The notes: a model not told the origin generated them from the sequence alone. A stretch of DNA of 41,825 nucleotides from an uncultured Lachnospiraceae bacterium (GCA_947630005.1 CANRGB010000012.1:1-41825), one strand, 5' to 3'. Shown: positions 31,855 through 41,770, counted from the stretch's first letter. Numbers and translations: made by a program.

Positions 31855-34800
31855 ATGGAGACAACATCAACACACACGCTTGGAATCGACATCGGTTCCA
31901 CCACAGTTAAGATTGCTGTCCTTGGCCCGAAGCAGGAGCTTCTGTTCTCCGATTATAAAAGACATTACGCGAATATCCAGGAAACGCTCGGCACTCTGAT
32001 CGGCAGGGCACTGGATCTTCTCGGAGATCTCAGCATATCTCCCGTGATCACGGGGTCCGGCGGTCTGACGCTTGCCAACCACCTTGAAGTTCCGTTCGTC
32101 CAGGAAGTCATCGCGGTGGCGTCCTCTCTGCAGCATTTCGCGCCGCAGACGGACGTCGCGATCGAACTTGGCGGCGAAGACGCCAAGATCATTTATTTTG
32201 AAGGCGGAAGCGTAGAACAGCGCATGAACGGAATCTGTGCCGGCGGTACCGGCTCATTTATCGACCAGATGGCTTCTCTGCTGCAGACGGACGCGTCAGG
32301 ACTGAACGACTATGCCCGGCATTATACTTCGCTCTACTCGATCGCCGCGCGCTGCGGCGTGTTCGCGAAGTCGGACATCCAGCCTCTGATCAACGAGGGC
32401 GCGACGAAGGAAGATCTCTCCGCATCCATTTTTCAGGCTGTCGTCAACCAGACGATCAGCGGACTCGCCTGCGGCAAGCCGATCCGCGGCCATGTCGCGT
32501 TTCTCGGAGGCCCGCTGCACTTTCTGCTGGAACTGAGAGAGGCATTTATCCGCACGCTGAAGCTGGACGAGGAACACGCGATCGTCCCGGAAAATTCCCA
32601 TCTGTTCGCGGCGATCGGCTCCGCCCTTAACGCGAAGCCCGGATCATCCACCACGCTCGGCAGGATGATGGAAAAACTCTCGTCGGCCATCCACATGGAA
32701 TTTGAGGTTGCGCGCATGGAGCCGCTTTTTGCCTCGCAGCAGGATTATGACCTGTTTCTCGCGCGCCAGCACTGCAACGTCGTGCGGACCTCCGACCTCT
32801 CTTCCTACCGCGGAAACTGCTATCTCGGCATCGACGCCGGCTCCACGACGACAAAAGCCGCCCTTATTTCTGAGGATGGCTCGCTGCTGTACTCTTTTTA
32901 CAGCAACAACAACGGCAGTCCGCTGCGCACGACGATCCGCGCGATGCAGGAGATCTACAGTGTTCTCCCGAAAGAAGCCCGGATTGTCTGGTCCTGCTCG
33001 ACCGGTTACGGGGAGGCGCTGATCAAAGCCGCCCTTCTGCTCGATGAGGGAGAGGTGGAGACCGTCTCGCACTATTACGCCGCGTCCTTTTTTGACCCGG
33101 AGGTGGACTGCATCCTCGACATCGGCGGCCAGGACATGAAATGCATCAAAATCAAGAACCATACGGTCGACAGCGTCCAGCTCAATGAGGCGTGCTCTTC
33201 CGGCTGCGGTTCCTTCATCGAAACGTTCGCCAAATCCCTGAACTACTCGGTGGAAGATTTCGCGAAGGCTGCTCTGTTCGCGCAGCATCCGATCGACCTT
33301 GGCACCCGCTGCACCGTATTTATGAATTCAAAAGTCAAGCAGGCGCAGAAGGAAGGAGCCGAGGTCTCCGATATCTCCGCGGGCCTCGCCTATTCCGTCA
33401 TCAAAAACGCGCTGTACAAAGTAATCAAGGTGTCCGACGCTTCCGAGCTGGGACGCCATATCGTCGTTCAGGGCGGAACCTTCTACAATGACGCCGTTCT
33501 GCGGAGTTTTGAAAAGATTGCAGGCTGTGAGGCAATCCGCCCCGATATCGCCGGGATCATGGGCGCTTTCGGCGCGGCTCTGATCGCGCGCGAACGCTAC
33601 CACTATCAGGAAGACGCGCAGACTACAATGCTCTCGATCGACCGCATCAATGCCCTGGAGTTTACAACGACAATGGCAAAGTGCAAAGGCTGCACAAACC
33701 AGTGCCGCCTCACGATCAACCGCTTCTCCGGCGGCCGGCAGTATGTCAGCGGCAACCGCTGTGAGCGCGGCATCGGCAAGGAGCGCAACAAAGAGAAGAT
33801 TCCGAATCTGTTCGAGTTCAAGAACAAACTGCTGTTTTCCTACGAGCCGCTTCCTGAGGACGAAGCGGTCCGCGGTATTGTCGGCATCCCGCGCGTGCTG
33901 AACATGTATGAGAATTACCCGTTCTGGTTCCGGTTTTTTACCGAACTGAAATACCGGGTCATCCTTTCCCCGGCCTCCACGCGGAAAATCTATGAACTCG
34001 GAATCGAATCCATCCCGAGCGAATCGGAATGTTATCCGGCCAAGCTCGCGCACGGCCATGTCGAATGGCTGATCCGAAAAGGCATCAAATATATTTTCTA
34101 TCCGTGCATTCCCTACGAGCGCACGGAATTTAGCGACGCGCCGAACCACTACAACTGCCCGATCGTCACCTCCTACGCGGAAAACATCAAGAACAATGTG
34201 GAATCTCTGCGCACGGAGCACATACGCTTTGAAAATCCGTTTGTCGCGTTCACGAATCTTGAGACCGTGACAAAACGTCTGAAAGAATGTTTCAGCGAAA
34301 TTCCGGCGGAAGAGGTCGAGCAGGCCGCAAAGGCCGGCTGGGATGAGCTGGCCGGGGCACGGCAGGCGATGTATGAGAAAGGGCAGGAAACACTGCGGTA
34401 CCTCGAGGAAACCGGAAGACACGGAATTGTACTTGCCGGAAGGCCGTACCACATCGATTCCGAGATCAATCACGGCATCCCGGAACTGATCAATTCCTAT
34501 GGGCTTGCCGTGCTGACGGAGGATTCAATCTCCCAACTCAATCCGGTCGAACGGCCGCTGATCGTCATGGATCAGTGGATGTACCACAGCAGGCTGTACG
34601 GCGCCGCCAACTACGTCAAGACGCGGAACGATCTCGATCTGATTCAGCTCAATTCCTTCGGCTGCGGTCTGGACGCGGTGACGACCGACGCGGTCAGCGA
34701 CATTCTGAATCAGTCCGGTAAGATCTACACCTGCCTGAAGATCGACGAGGTGAACAATCTCGGAGCGGCGCGTATCCGTATCCGCTCTCTGATCGCCGCG

Positions 34801-36123
34801 ATCCGCGTGCGGGAAAAGAATGAAGGAACCGAGCGTACAATCCGTCCGGCCAATATCGAGCGCGTGGTCTTTACCAAAGAAATGCGCAGAAATTACACGA
34901 TTCTCTGCCCGCAGATGTCGCCGATCCATTTTAAGGTGCTCCAGGCGGCCATGAACGCCTCCGGCTATCATATCGAGGTTCTGCCGAACGATAACCGCCA
35001 GGCCGTCGATGTCGGGCTGAAATACGTAAACAACGACGCCTGCTACCCGTCCCTGATCGTCATCGGACAGGTCATGGACGCTCTGCTCTCCGGCCGCTAT
35101 GATCTCAATCATACCGCCGTGATCATGACGCAGACCGGCGGAGGCTGCCGTGCCTCCAACTATATCGGGTTTATCCGGCGTGCGCTCCGCAAAGCGGGGA
35201 TGGAACAGATTCCGGTAATTTCTCTGAATCTGAGCGGCCTCGAAAAAAATCCGGGCTTCACGCTCAGCTTCCAGATGGCGAAGCGCGCCATGTTCGCTCT
35301 CGTCTTCGGAGACATCTTCATGCGCTGCCTGTACCGGATGCGTCCTTACGAAAAAGTACCCGGTTCCGCGGACAGACTGTTTCATACGTGGGAGGAACAC
35401 TGCTGTAAATTTGTTGCCGGAAAGCCTTCCTACGGAGAATTCAAGAAGATGTGCCGGGAGATCATTCATGATTTTGACACCCTTCCGATCACAGATGAGA
35501 AAAAACCGCGCGTCGGCATCGTCGGAGAAATTCTCGTGAAATTCCTGCCCGCCGCGAACAATCATCTCGTAGAACTTCTTGAGTCGGAAGGCGCGGAGGC
35601 TGTCGTGCCTGACCTGATGGACTTCCTGCTCTACTGCTTCTACAATCAGAATTTCAAGTCCAGCTATCTCGGGACAAAAAAGAGTTCCGCCACAGTCGCC
35701 AATTTCGGCATTTACGTGCTGGAAAAACTGCGTCAGACCGCCGCGGAGGAATTTGAAAAAAGCGTTCATTTTGATCCGCCGTCCCACATTGATCAGCTTG
35801 GCACCATGGCAAAGGACATCGTCTCCCTGGGCAACCAGACCGGCGAGGGATGGTTCCTGACCGGAGAAATGCTCGAACTGATCCATTCCGGGGTCAGCAA
35901 CATCGTATGCACGCAGCCGTTTGCCTGTCTGCCCAATCACGTTGTAGGAAAAGGCGTTATCAAGGAGCTTCGGCGCCAGTACCCGCTCTCGAACATCGTC
36001 GCGATCGATTACGATCCCGGCGCAAGCGAGGTCAATCAGCTCAACCGCATCAAGCTGATGCTCTCGACCGCGATGAAAAATCTGGAAAAAACAGACAGCA
36101 GAGAAGCCGTAAATCAGCAATAA
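31855..36123 (+). CDS. Giant 2-hydroxyacyl-CoA dehydratase activase-type fusion protein
   Basis: This 1422-residue cytosolic protein fuses two BadF/BcrA-type ATPase (ASKHA) modules and dehydratase-like modules. Module 1 (about 8-285): [31 protein letters not shown] and [11 protein letters not shown], with Cys for a dimer-bridging [4Fe-4S]. Module 2 (from about 322): [41 protein letters not shown] Cys cluster KCKGCTNQC (about 608) precedes a DUF2229 region (from about 675: [15 protein letters not shown]). Two HgdB-like segments (from about 1017 and 1218) end the protein. Single-module relatives (HgdC) inject low-potential electrons into dehydratases; the substrate of the large fusion is unknown. 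SD AAAGGAGG lies 26 bases before this ATG, but eight bases before an in-frame ATT at 31837. Confidence 0.88.
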   Translation: METTSTHTLGIDIGSTTVKIAVLGPKQELLFSDYKRHYANIQETLGTLIGRALDLLGDLSISPVITGSGGLTLANHLEVPFVQEVIAVASSLQHFAPQTDVAIELGGEDAKIIYFEGGSVEQRMNGICAGGTGSFIDQMASLLQTDASGLNDYARHYTSLYSIAARCGVFAKSDIQPLINEGATKEDLSASIFQAVVNQTISGLACGKPIRGHVAFLGGPLHFLLELREAFIRTLKLDEEHAIVPENSHLFAAIGSALNAKPGSSTTLGRMMEKLSSAIHMEFEVARMEPLFASQQDYDLFLARQHCNVVRTSDLSSYRGNCYLGIDAGSTTTKAALISEDGSLLYSFYSNNNGSPLRTTIRAMQEIYSVLPKEARIVWSCSTGYGEALIKAALLLDEGEVETVSHYYAASFFDPEVDCILDIGGQDMKCIKIKNHTVDSVQLNEACSSGCGSFIETFAKSLNYSVEDFAKAALFAQHPIDLGTRCTVFMNSKVKQAQKEGAEVSDISAGLAYSVIKNALYKVIKVSDASELGRHIVVQGGTFYNDAVLRSFEKIAGCEAIRPDIAGIMGAFGAALIARERYHYQEDAQTTMLSIDRINALEFTTTMAKCKGCTNQCRLTINRFSGGRQYVSGNRCERGIGKERNKEKIPNLFEFKNKLLFSYEPLPEDEAVRGIVGIPRVLNMYENYPFWFRFFTELKYRVILSPASTRKIYELGIESIPSESECYPAKLAHGHVEWLIRKGIKYIFYPCIPYERTEFSDAPNHYNCPIVTSYAENIKNNVESLRTEHIRFENPFVAFTNLETVTKRLKECFSEIPAEEVEQAAKAGWDELAGARQAMYEKGQETLRYLEETGRHGIVLAGRPYHIDSEINHGIPELINSYGLAVLTEDSISQLNPVERPLIVMDQWMYHSRLYGAANYVKTRNDLDLIQLNSFGCGLDAVTTDAVSDILNQSGKIYTCLKIDEVNNLGAARIRIRSLIAAIRVREKNEGTERTIRPANIERVVFTKEMRRNYTILCPQMSPIHFKVLQAAMNASGYHIEVLPNDNRQAVDVGLKYVNNDACYPSLIVIGQVMDALLSGRYDLNHTAVIMTQTGGGCRASNYIGFIRRALRKAGMEQIPVISLNLSGLEKNPGFTLSFQMAKRAMFALVFGDIFMRCLYRMRPYEKVPGSADRLFHTWEEHCCKFVAGKPSYGEFKKMCREIIHDFDTLPITDEKKPRVGIVGEILVKFLPAANNHLVELLESEGAEAVVPDLMDFLLYCFYNQNFKSSYLGTKKSSATVANFGIYVLEKLRQTAAEEFEKSVHFDPPSHIDQLGTMAKDIVSLGNQTGEGWFLTGEMLELIHSGVSNIVCTQPFACLPNHVVGKGVIKELRRQYPLSNIVAIDYDPGASEVNQLNRIKLMLSTAMKNLEKTDSREAVNQQ

Positions 36124-36152
36124 GTCAAAAGAATCCTGACAAAAATTTCATA

Positions 36153-36188
36153 AAAAATCTCCTGTCATCCATCTGACAGGAGATTTTT
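36153..36188. terminator. Bidirectional terminator between the activase and PTS EIIC
   Basis: AAAAATCTCCTGTCA (36153-36167) pairs perfectly with TGACAGGAGATTTTT (36174-36188) around six bases. A/T runs on both sides allow termination of both convergent genes. Confidence 0.9.
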
Positions 36189-36205
36189 ATCTTACAGATT
36201 CGGTT

Positions 36206-37270
36206 TTACAGGTCCAGCTTCAGATCATTTTCCTTAATCCATCCGATTTTACGCAGCGGAACCGCGATCAGCTGTGTCAGCACAGCCGGAAGCACAAAGC
36301 AGATCAGCAGCAGTCCGACCCAGTCCCAGGCGGTGATCGCCGCTTTCGCTCCGCTTGCTACATCGCTGACCCATCCGGTATAGACGCCGATCTGACCGAC
36401 AAGTCCGCAGGTTCCCATACCCGAGGATACCGCCGCCCCGTTCATCTGCATCCGGAACACGCAGGTTGCGATCGGCCCCGTAATCGCGGACGCGGCTGTC
36501 GGCGGAATCCATATCTTGGGATTGCGGATGATGTTCGCCATCTGAAGCATCGAGGTTCCGATTCCCTGCGCGAAAAAGCCGCCCCATTTGTTTTCTTTAA
36601 AGCTCATGACCGCGAAGCCGATCATCTGCGCACAGCAGCCCGCGACAGCGGCTCCGCCGGCCAGTCCGGTCAGCCCGAGAGCCGCGCAGATCGCCGCGCT
36701 GCTGATCGGAAGCGTCAGCGCGACGCCGACGATCACGGAGACCAGAATTCCCATGAAAAACGGCTGAAGATCCGTCGCCCACATGATCGCGTTTCCGACG
36801 GAACTTGCGGCAGCCCCGATTGCCGGAGCAAATGCCATCGAGAACAGCACGCCGACGGCGATCGTCACGCTCGGCGTCACAATAATGTCAACCTTTGTCT
36901 CCTTCGAAACGATCTTTCCGCATTCACAGGCGATGATCGCCACCACGTAAACCGCGAGCGGTCCGCCCGCTCCGCCAAGCTTATTGGCCGCGCTTCCCAC
37001 CGCGATCAGAGAAAACAGCACCAGCTGAGGCGCCTGGAGCGCGTAGCCGATCGCGACGGCCATCGCCGGCCCGGTCACGTCCTTGGCATACGTTCCGATC
37101 TGTACAAGAACATCAATCCCGGTCTGCTCCCCCAGCGTACTCAGGATCGTCCCGATCAGCAGGGAAGCAAACAATCCCTGCGCCATCGCTCCCAGCGCGT
37201 CGATTCCGTAACGGCTGGCCGACAATACCACGTTTTTTCGTTTCAGGAAATTTTTTATCTGTCCGCTCAT
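36206..37270 (-). CDS. PTS-type sugar transporter EIIC (EIIC_2 family)
   Basis: This 354-residue very hydrophobic membrane protein resembles the PF13303 EIIC_2 family, which lacks EIIA and EIIB domains. Motifs are glycine/alanine-rich transmembrane segments such as ALGAMAQGLFASLLIGTIL, GPAMAVAIGYALQAPQLVLF and GGAGGPLAVYVVAIIACE, plus WIPPTAASAITGPIATCVFR, which is typical for this group. No EIIA or EIIB gene is adjacent and the only HPr-like protein in the window has an altered active site, so PTS-coupled transport is unproven and a secondary transporter or sensor role is possible. The protein shares a terminator with the convergent activase. Confidence 0.85.
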   Translation of the reverse strand: MSGQIKNFLKRKNVVLSASRYGIDALGAMAQGLFASLLIGTILSTLGEQTGIDVLVQIGTYAKDVTGPAMAVAIGYALQAPQLVLFSLIAVGSAANKLGGAGGPLAVYVVAIIACECGKIVSKETKVDIIVTPSVTIAVGVLFSMAFAPAIGAAASSVGNAIMWATDLQPFFMGILVSVIVGVALTLPISSAAICAALGLTGLAGGAAVAGCCAQMIGFAVMSFKENKWGGFFAQGIGTSMLQMANIIRNPKIWIPPTAASAITGPIATCVFRMQMNGAAVSSGMGTCGLVGQIGVYTGWVSDVASGAKAAITAWDWVGLLLICFVLPAVLTQLIAVPLRKIGWIKENDLKLDL

Positions 37271-37338
37271 CTGTCTCTATCTCCATTCTTTGTCATAATT
37301 TCGCAAACCGTTTTCCAGGCCAATCCGCTTTCCCATAG

Positions 37339-37369
37339 AAAACCGCAAAACACAGGACCTGGCGGTTTT
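37339..37369 (-). terminator. Probable terminator after ung
   Basis: AAAACCGC (37339-37346) pairs with GCGGTTTT (37362-37369). On the minus strand the stem ends in TTTT and CTATGG follows, so the U tract is short. Confidence 0.45.
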
Positions 37370-37386
37370 TGTTTCCCGGACAATCG

Positions 37387-38061
37387 TCACACATCCTCAA
37401 TCTGCCAGTCAATCGGTTCCAGCCCGTTCTGCACGAGAAATTTATTCGTCCGCGAGAACGGCCGGCTTCCGAAAAATCCCCGGTATGCCGACAGAGGACT
37501 TGGATGCGGCGCCTCAAGGATCAGATGTTTCGGGTTGTTAAGCATCGCTTTTTTGGCCTGCGCCGGCTTTCCCCACAGAATAAACGCGATCGGGCGGTCC
37601 TGCTCGTTAAGAATGCGGATCGCGGCGTCCGTAAATTCCTCCCATCCGATCCCCCGGTGCGAATTTGCCTGATGCGCGCGCACGGTCAGCACCGTGTTCA
37701 GAAGCAGAACGCCCTGGCTGGCCCATTTTGTCAGGCAGCCGTTGTTCGGAATTTTACAGCCGCAGTCTTCGTGCAGCTCCCGGTATATATTTACAAGCGA
37801 CGGCGGAATCTCCACATCCGGCTTCACCGAAAAGCAAAGCCCGTGCGCCTGCCCCGGCTCATGATAGGGATCCTGCCCCAGGATCACAACCTTCACATTT
37901 GCCAGCGGCGTAAACGCAAACGCGTTAAAAATATCGTCCGCCGGCGGATAAATCACTTTCGACCGGTATTCTTCATTTACCGTTTTGTACAGTTTCGCGT
38001 AATAAGGCTTTCCGAACTCCGGTTTGAGCGGGGCAAGCCAGTCATTTGAAATAGGCGGCAT
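37387..38061 (-). CDS. ung: Uracil-DNA glycosylase
   Basis: Family 1 Ung removes uracil from DNA in base-excision repair. VVILGQDPYHEPGQAHGLCF carries the catalytic GQDPYH loop, and EAPHPSPLSAYRGFFGSRP is the Leu-intercalation loop region with the conserved His. The ORF track adds 31 upstream codons; AAGGAGGGAGAATCT lies just before the ATG at 38061, giving 224 residues, the family size, beginning MPPISNDW. It follows hisF by 89 bases, an association seen in clostridia. Confidence 0.97.
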   Translation of the reverse strand: MPPISNDWLAPLKPEFGKPYYAKLYKTVNEEYRSKVIYPPADDIFNAFAFTPLANVKVVILGQDPYHEPGQAHGLCFSVKPDVEIPPSLVNIYRELHEDCGCKIPNNGCLTKWASQGVLLLNTVLTVRAHQANSHRGIGWEEFTDAAIRILNEQDRPIAFILWGKPAQAKKAMLNNPKHLILEAPHPSPLSAYRGFFGSRPFSRTNKFLVQNGLEPIDWQIEDV

Positions 38062-38150
38062 AGATTCTCCCTCCTTCGATTCTCCTTTGTTTCCCGTAAT
38101 TCTTCTGTAATTCTTCCCGTTGTACCGTTCCTCTCTGACGCCTCCTGCCT

Positions 38151-38912
38151 TCACAGCCGCACTGACACGCCGCGTTTTTGCAGATACTCTTTGACCTGCC
38201 GGATTTCCAGCTCCTTGTAATGAAACAGCGAAGCCGCGAGCGCCGCGTCGGCTTTGCCTTCTGTCAGCGCATCATAAAAATGCTCCATCGCTCCCGCGCC
38301 CCCGGAGGCGATCACCGGAATCGGCACCCGCTCCGCGATCGTTCTCGTCAGCTCAAGATCATACCCGTCTTTTGTCCCGTCGCAGTCCATACTTGTCAGA
38401 AGAATTTCGCCTGCGCCGAGGGAAGCGGCCTTTACCGCCCACTCGACAGCATCGATCCCCATATCGACGCGTCCGCCGTTTTTATAGATGTTCCATCCGC
38501 TGCCGTCCCTGCGGCGTTTCGCATCGATCGCGACGACGACGCACTGGCTTCCGAACTTTTCCGCGGCCTGCGAGATCAGCGGAGGATTCATGATTGCGGC
38601 GGAGTTGACGGAAATCTTGTCCGCCCCTTCGCGCAGAAGCATCCTGAAATCATCCACCGTACGGATTCCGCCTCCTACCGTGAACGGAATAAATACGGTT
38701 TCCGCAACGCGCCTGACCATGTCCACAACCGTCTTTCGGGCATCCGAGGAGGCCGTGATATCAAGAAAGACCAGTTCGTCCGCTCCGGCCTTGTCATATG
38801 CGGCCGCAATCTCGACAGGATCGCCCGCGTCACGCAGATTTACAAAATTAACGCCTTTCACGACACGACCCGCATGGACATCCAGGCATGGAATAATTCT
38901 CTTCGTGAACAT
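38151..38912 (-). CDS. hisF: Imidazole glycerol phosphate synthase, cyclase subunit
   Basis: HisF uses ammonia from HisH to convert PRFAR to imidazole glycerol phosphate and AICAR in histidine synthesis. The sequence begins [20 protein letters not shown] with the catalytic Asp, and [15 protein letters not shown] carries the second catalytic Asp; [16 protein letters not shown] and FTVGGGIRT are phosphate-binding parts of the barrel. The 253-residue length is normal. It starts one base after the hisH stop, so subunits are made in step. Confidence 0.97.
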   Translation of the reverse strand: MFTKRIIPCLDVHAGRVVKGVNFVNLRDAGDPVEIAAAYDKAGADELVFLDITASSDARKTVVDMVRRVAETVFIPFTVGGGIRTVDDFRMLLREGADKISVNSAAIMNPPLISQAAEKFGSQCVVVAIDAKRRRDGSGWNIYKNGGRVDMGIDAVEWAVKAASLGAGEILLTSMDCDGTKDGYDLELTRTIAERVPIPVIASGGAGAMEHFYDALTEGKADAALAASLFHYKELEIRQVKEYLQKRGVSVRL

Positions 38913-38913
38913 A

Positions 38914-39534
38914 TCAGCGGCCCTCCTTTACAATCCTGATAAAATTCTTCAATATGGAAAGTCCGACCGCACCGCTCTTCTCCGGATGGAACTGGCACGC
39001 GAAAATATTCCCCTGCTCTATGGAGGCGTGTATTTTTACTCCGTAATCCGCTGACGCTTTCACGATTGTCTCGTCCGCCGCCTTCAAATAATAGGAATGT
39101 ACAAAATAGACGTACGCGCCCTCCGGAATTCCCTCAAAAAGTCTTCCTAGGTGATCATACCGCAGCGAATTCCATCCCATGTGCGGAATCTTCCGTTCTC
39201 CGCCGCCCGGAATCCTTAAGATTTCCCCTTTACATATGCCAAGCCCGTCCGCTCCGGGCGATTCATCACTTCGCTCGAACAAAAGCTGCAGACCGAGACA
39301 GATCCCGAGGAACGGAATTTCCCGCGCGGCAGCTTTCCGGATTACACTCACCAGACCATACTGACGCAGCTTTTCCATCGCGTCTCCAAAAGCCCCGACA
39401 CCGGGAAGAATCAGCCCGTCCGCATGCAGAATCGTCTCCGCGTCCCTTGTGACAACTGCCTCCTCTCCCAGAAAAGCCAGCGCTTTTTCCACGCTCCGCA
39501 GATTTCCCGCGTCGTAATCGATTACTCCTATCAT
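38914..39534 (-). CDS. hisH: Imidazole glycerol phosphate synthase, glutamine amidotransferase subunit
   Basis: HisH supplies ammonia from glutamine to HisF. The triad is visible: nucleophile Cys in [18 protein letters not shown], and His and Glu in [13 protein letters not shown]. The sequence starts [19 protein letters not shown], as usual. No other his genes flank the pair, so the rest of the pathway is encoded elsewhere. A TTGTAT/TAAATT promoter lies upstream at 39599-39627. Confidence 0.97.
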   Translation of the reverse strand: MIGVIDYDAGNLRSVEKALAFLGEEAVVTRDAETILHADGLILPGVGAFGDAMEKLRQYGLVSVIRKAAAREIPFLGICLGLQLLFERSDESPGADGLGICKGEILRIPGGGERKIPHMGWNSLRYDHLGRLFEGIPEGAYVYFVHSYYLKAADETIVKASADYGVKIHASIEQGNIFACQFHPEKSGAVGLSILKNFIRIVKEGR

Positions 39535-39598
39535 ACCAATATGCTCCTCATCATTGTATCGTTTAAAATTTTCTCCCGTGAAGAACTACACGCTAACT

Positions 39599-39627
39599 AA
39601 TTTACCACAATATAGGCCTTCATACAA
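39599..39627 (-). promoter_or_regulatory. Probable promoter of hisH-hisF
   Basis: On the minus strand TTGTAT, 17-base spacer, TAAATT. The remaining part of the 304-base gap between hisH and the PRTase gene holds the PRTase terminator and a 40-codon open frame after the PRTase stop. Confidence 0.55.
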
Positions 39628-39664
39628 GAAAATTTCTGAAAGACAGGAATTTTTTTGTTTTCTG

Positions 39665-39704
39665 ATAAAAACAGACTGCCCGGATAAAATCCGCCGCAGT
39701 CTGT
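39665..39704 (-). terminator. Terminator after the PRTase-like gene
   Basis: ACAGACTGC/GCAGTCTGT with an inner CGGAT/ATCCG stem, followed on the minus strand by TTTTTATC. Confidence 0.85.
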
Positions 39705-39838
39705 CTCCCGCATAATTATTCTGTTATTTCGTACTTGTTCCGTTCTTCTCTATATCCGATATCCGCATTCTGCGCTGGTTCCATAAATTCAGGCGCTTCG
39801 TCCGCCGCCTTATAGACAGTCCGGACAGCCCGCGGCTG

Positions 39839-40480
39839 TTACAGTCTTGAATAACCGTAGCTGTTTACGATCGCGTCAATCTTCTGCTTTCTCGCGCACA
39901 GCGGGCACTGATTGAACTCATAAGTCTGATAATCACGAAGATCCTCGCTGCTGAAAATGGAATTGATATCCATGCCGCCGACGTTCTGGATCGCGCTGAA
40001 AATTGCGGAAATGCCCTCTACAATGCCGCCGTAATACTTCACGCAGGACACCGCCCTCTCAATTGTACGTCCTGTCGTCGCGGAAGCAAGAAGCAGCAGA
40101 CAGTGCTTCCCATAGATCATCGTCTGCATATTGTCACGGAAAATGAGCTGTCCGCCCGGATCGATCTCAGGCGTGACAACATACATCGTATGATGCTGGT
40201 TCATAGACATAACGCCGGACTCGGTAAGCGCGTCAGCCAGATAAGCACCGATCACCTGGCACCCGTCCAGACAGATAATCGTATCGATATATGTGCTCAG
40301 AGAGTAATTTCTCGCAAGCGTCTGTGCAGCGGCTTCCGCCTCACTCTTCCTTGATTTCATAATGGTCAGGTCAACATAATAGTTGATATGAGAGTGATTC
40401 GTCGCAAAATGTCCCGGGATAACACGCAAAGCAACATTCTTGTTGGCATGTGACTGAATCTTTTTCATTCTGTTTTCCAT
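39839..40480 (-). CDS. Phosphoribosyltransferase-like protein (orotate PRTase-like)
   Basis: This 213-residue protein has the outline of a type I phosphoribosyltransferase. VDLTIMKSRKSEAEAAAQTL resembles the OPRTase N-terminal region; the segment LLLLASATTGRTIERAV sits where the PRPP loop lies, but the usual acidic pair before T-T-G is SA. A C-terminal CPLCARKQK pair of Cys may bind metal. Substrate and activity are not known; a regulatory or orphan PRTase is possible. The protein starts with MENRMKKIQSHANKNVALRV; a second in-frame ATG (MKKIQ) lies four codons inside. It has its own promoter, leader palindrome and terminator, so it is monocistronic. Confidence 0.7.
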   Translation of the reverse strand: MENRMKKIQSHANKNVALRVIPGHFATNHSHINYYVDLTIMKSRKSEAEAAAQTLARNYSLSTYIDTIICLDGCQVIGAYLADALTESGVMSMNQHHTMYVVTPEIDPGGQLIFRDNMQTMIYGKHCLLLLASATTGRTIERAVSCVKYYGGIVEGISAIFSAIQNVGGMDINSIFSSEDLRDYQTYEFNQCPLCARKQKIDAIVNSYGYSRL

Positions 40481-40516
40481 AAGAATACCTCCAACATATT
40501 TTAACGGAATTTTAAC

Positions 40517-40532
40517 GATAACAAACGTTATC
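40517..40532. promoter_or_regulatory. GATAAC/GTTATC palindrome in the PRTase leader
   Basis: GATAAC-AAAC-GTTATC lies about 10-25 bases downstream of the predicted start of the PRTase promoter. It could be an operator or an RNA hairpin. Confidence 0.4.
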
Positions 40533-40546
40533 TATGACTTATGTCT

Positions 40547-40575
40547 ATCATACACAACAACCTGTTTTTTTTCAA
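40547..40575 (-). promoter_or_regulatory. Sigma-A promoter of the PRTase-like gene
   Basis: On the minus strand TTGAAA, 17-base spacer, TATGAT. The leader is about 60 bases. Confidence 0.7.
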
Positions 40576-40671
40576 GACTTTTTTAGTCTTTTCGCACAGC
40601 TTTTTCCCCGTATTGACCGTTTGTATGAGAAAATATACATAAATTCCCGCCATCTGCACGATTTCTCTTAT

Positions 40672-40738
40672 AAAAATCCGTTTCCGGCGCTTTGGGGGAG
40701 CCGAAAATTGGCCGCACATACGGCTCGTCTTTGCCGGA
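40672..40738 (-). terminator. Probable two-tier terminator after the sirtuin-like gene
   Basis: On the transcript TCCGGC pairs with GCCGGA around an inner GAGCCG/CGGCTC hairpin; AACGGATTTTTA follows. Confidence 0.45.
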
Positions 40739-40753
40739 TATTCCGATTGACAT

Positions 40754-41506
40754 TCAGACTGACAGGCAGAATTCAATCGGAGAACATTCAATTGAAATTC
40801 CGCGTTTTCCCAGCTCCGAAGCCGTCTGGGGAAGACGGCTGTGAACACGGATCAGCTCCGCTTTCTGATTAAAATAAGCAGCCTTTTCAAACGGCCAGCG
40901 GATCACCTGCGGGTATTCAAAACCAACTCCCAGTTCCAGGATGCAGAGCCTTCGGTTCAGCGTGCAGGACAGCCATCGGTTGTAGCTCTGCCATTGATCA
41001 AGATAACCTTTCTCAAGATATCCCTCCTCCGATTTAACATGAAACTGCAGCGGACTGCCGCAGATCGGACACACCGCGTGCGCTTTCAGAATCTGTTCTA
41101 TACTTTCAGGATCTTCTCTCTGTGTCCCGGGAAGCTTTCGTATTTCCTCCAGAACTTTTTCGCGCACCGGGGCCGCCTCTACGATATGCTCCCGGCACTG
41201 CATCTTTTCCATACTGCCGCAGGGCGCAACGACAAGATCCCGCTCAAATCCGCCCCGGTACACCAGATCATCCGTATTCAGCGTGACTACAAAATACGGC
41301 TTTGCCCCTGCCAGCTCTCGCAGCCTTTTATAAGCGCCGATCACCTTGTCCGTATCCGCAAGAGAGTGATAATACGCGCTCACCGCATAGGGAAGCGCCC
41401 TGCCATCAAGCTTCATCTCCGGTATTTTCGGTCTGAATTCCTCTCCGATTCCGATCAGTATCATTTCCGCTTTTTTAACCTTTTCCGCAATCTCAGAATA
41501 TCTCAT
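40754..41506 (-). CDS. Degenerate Sir2/sirtuin-like protein
   Basis: This 250-residue protein follows the sirtuin layout but lacks key residues. The NAD-binding GAGxS region is IGIGEEF; the Q-N-x-D motif is TLNTDDLVY; the catalytic His motif ELHG is VAPCGSMEKMQC, so His is replaced by Cys; a CPICG pair remains of the zinc site; LELGVGFEYPQVIRWPF resembles the GTS/NxG region near the end. It may bind NAD or ADP-ribose without being a deacetylase; this is inference. The ATG at 41506 is chosen because GGAGGACAAA lies directly in front of it; the ORF track starts six codons earlier. No promoter is visible: repeat copy D fills the upstream region. Confidence 0.7.
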   Translation of the reverse strand: MRYSEIAEKVKKAEMILIGIGEEFRPKIPEMKLDGRALPYAVSAYYHSLADTDKVIGAYKRLRELAGAKPYFVVTLNTDDLVYRGGFERDLVVAPCGSMEKMQCREHIVEAAPVREKVLEEIRKLPGTQREDPESIEQILKAHAVCPICGSPLQFHVKSEEGYLEKGYLDQWQSYNRWLSCTLNRRLCILELGVGFEYPQVIRWPFEKAAYFNQKAELIRVHSRLPQTASELGKRGISIECSPIEFCLSV

Positions 41507-41530
41507 TTTGTCCTCCATATACATTCCTCC

Positions 41531-41640
41531 GCATGCGGGCCTGACTGACTGATCGAGCAGGAGCTGCCTTTCCTCCTGCTCGCACGCGCGGCCCGCATGC
41601 TGCGCCAGCAGCTATTTTCCATATGCGGGCCTGTGCATAA
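41531..41640. repeat. Dispersed two-hairpin repeat, copy D
   Basis: First hairpin CGAGCAGGAG/CTCCTGCTCG (41554-41582); second GGCCCGCAT/ATGCGGGCC (41590-41631) with the inner CTGCGCCAGCAG. A lone half, GCATGCGGGCCTG, precedes it (41531-41543). It lies between the 23S terminator and the sirtuin-like gene and ends 20 bases or so before that gene's Shine-Dalgarno. Confidence 0.85.
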
Positions 41641-41676
41641 AAAAAACTGTCAACCGCTTCTACACAGTGACAGTTT
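41638..41676 (-). terminator. rRNA operon terminator
   Basis: On the minus strand AAACTGTCA pairs with TGACAGTTT around a 15-base loop and a long U run follows. It is about 95 bases downstream of the 23S 3' end. Confidence 0.85.
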
Positions 41677-41770
41677 ATCATTTCTACAGCCGCATATACA
41701 ATTACATACCTTCAAAACCACATACAGATCAACACCCGTTCTTTTTTTCCTTACAAACCCGCCCGTATCG

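Noticed and set aside
41640-41770. 5S rRNA gene downstream of 23S
   Set aside because: The 130 bases lack 5S conserved segments and contain the rRNA terminator instead.
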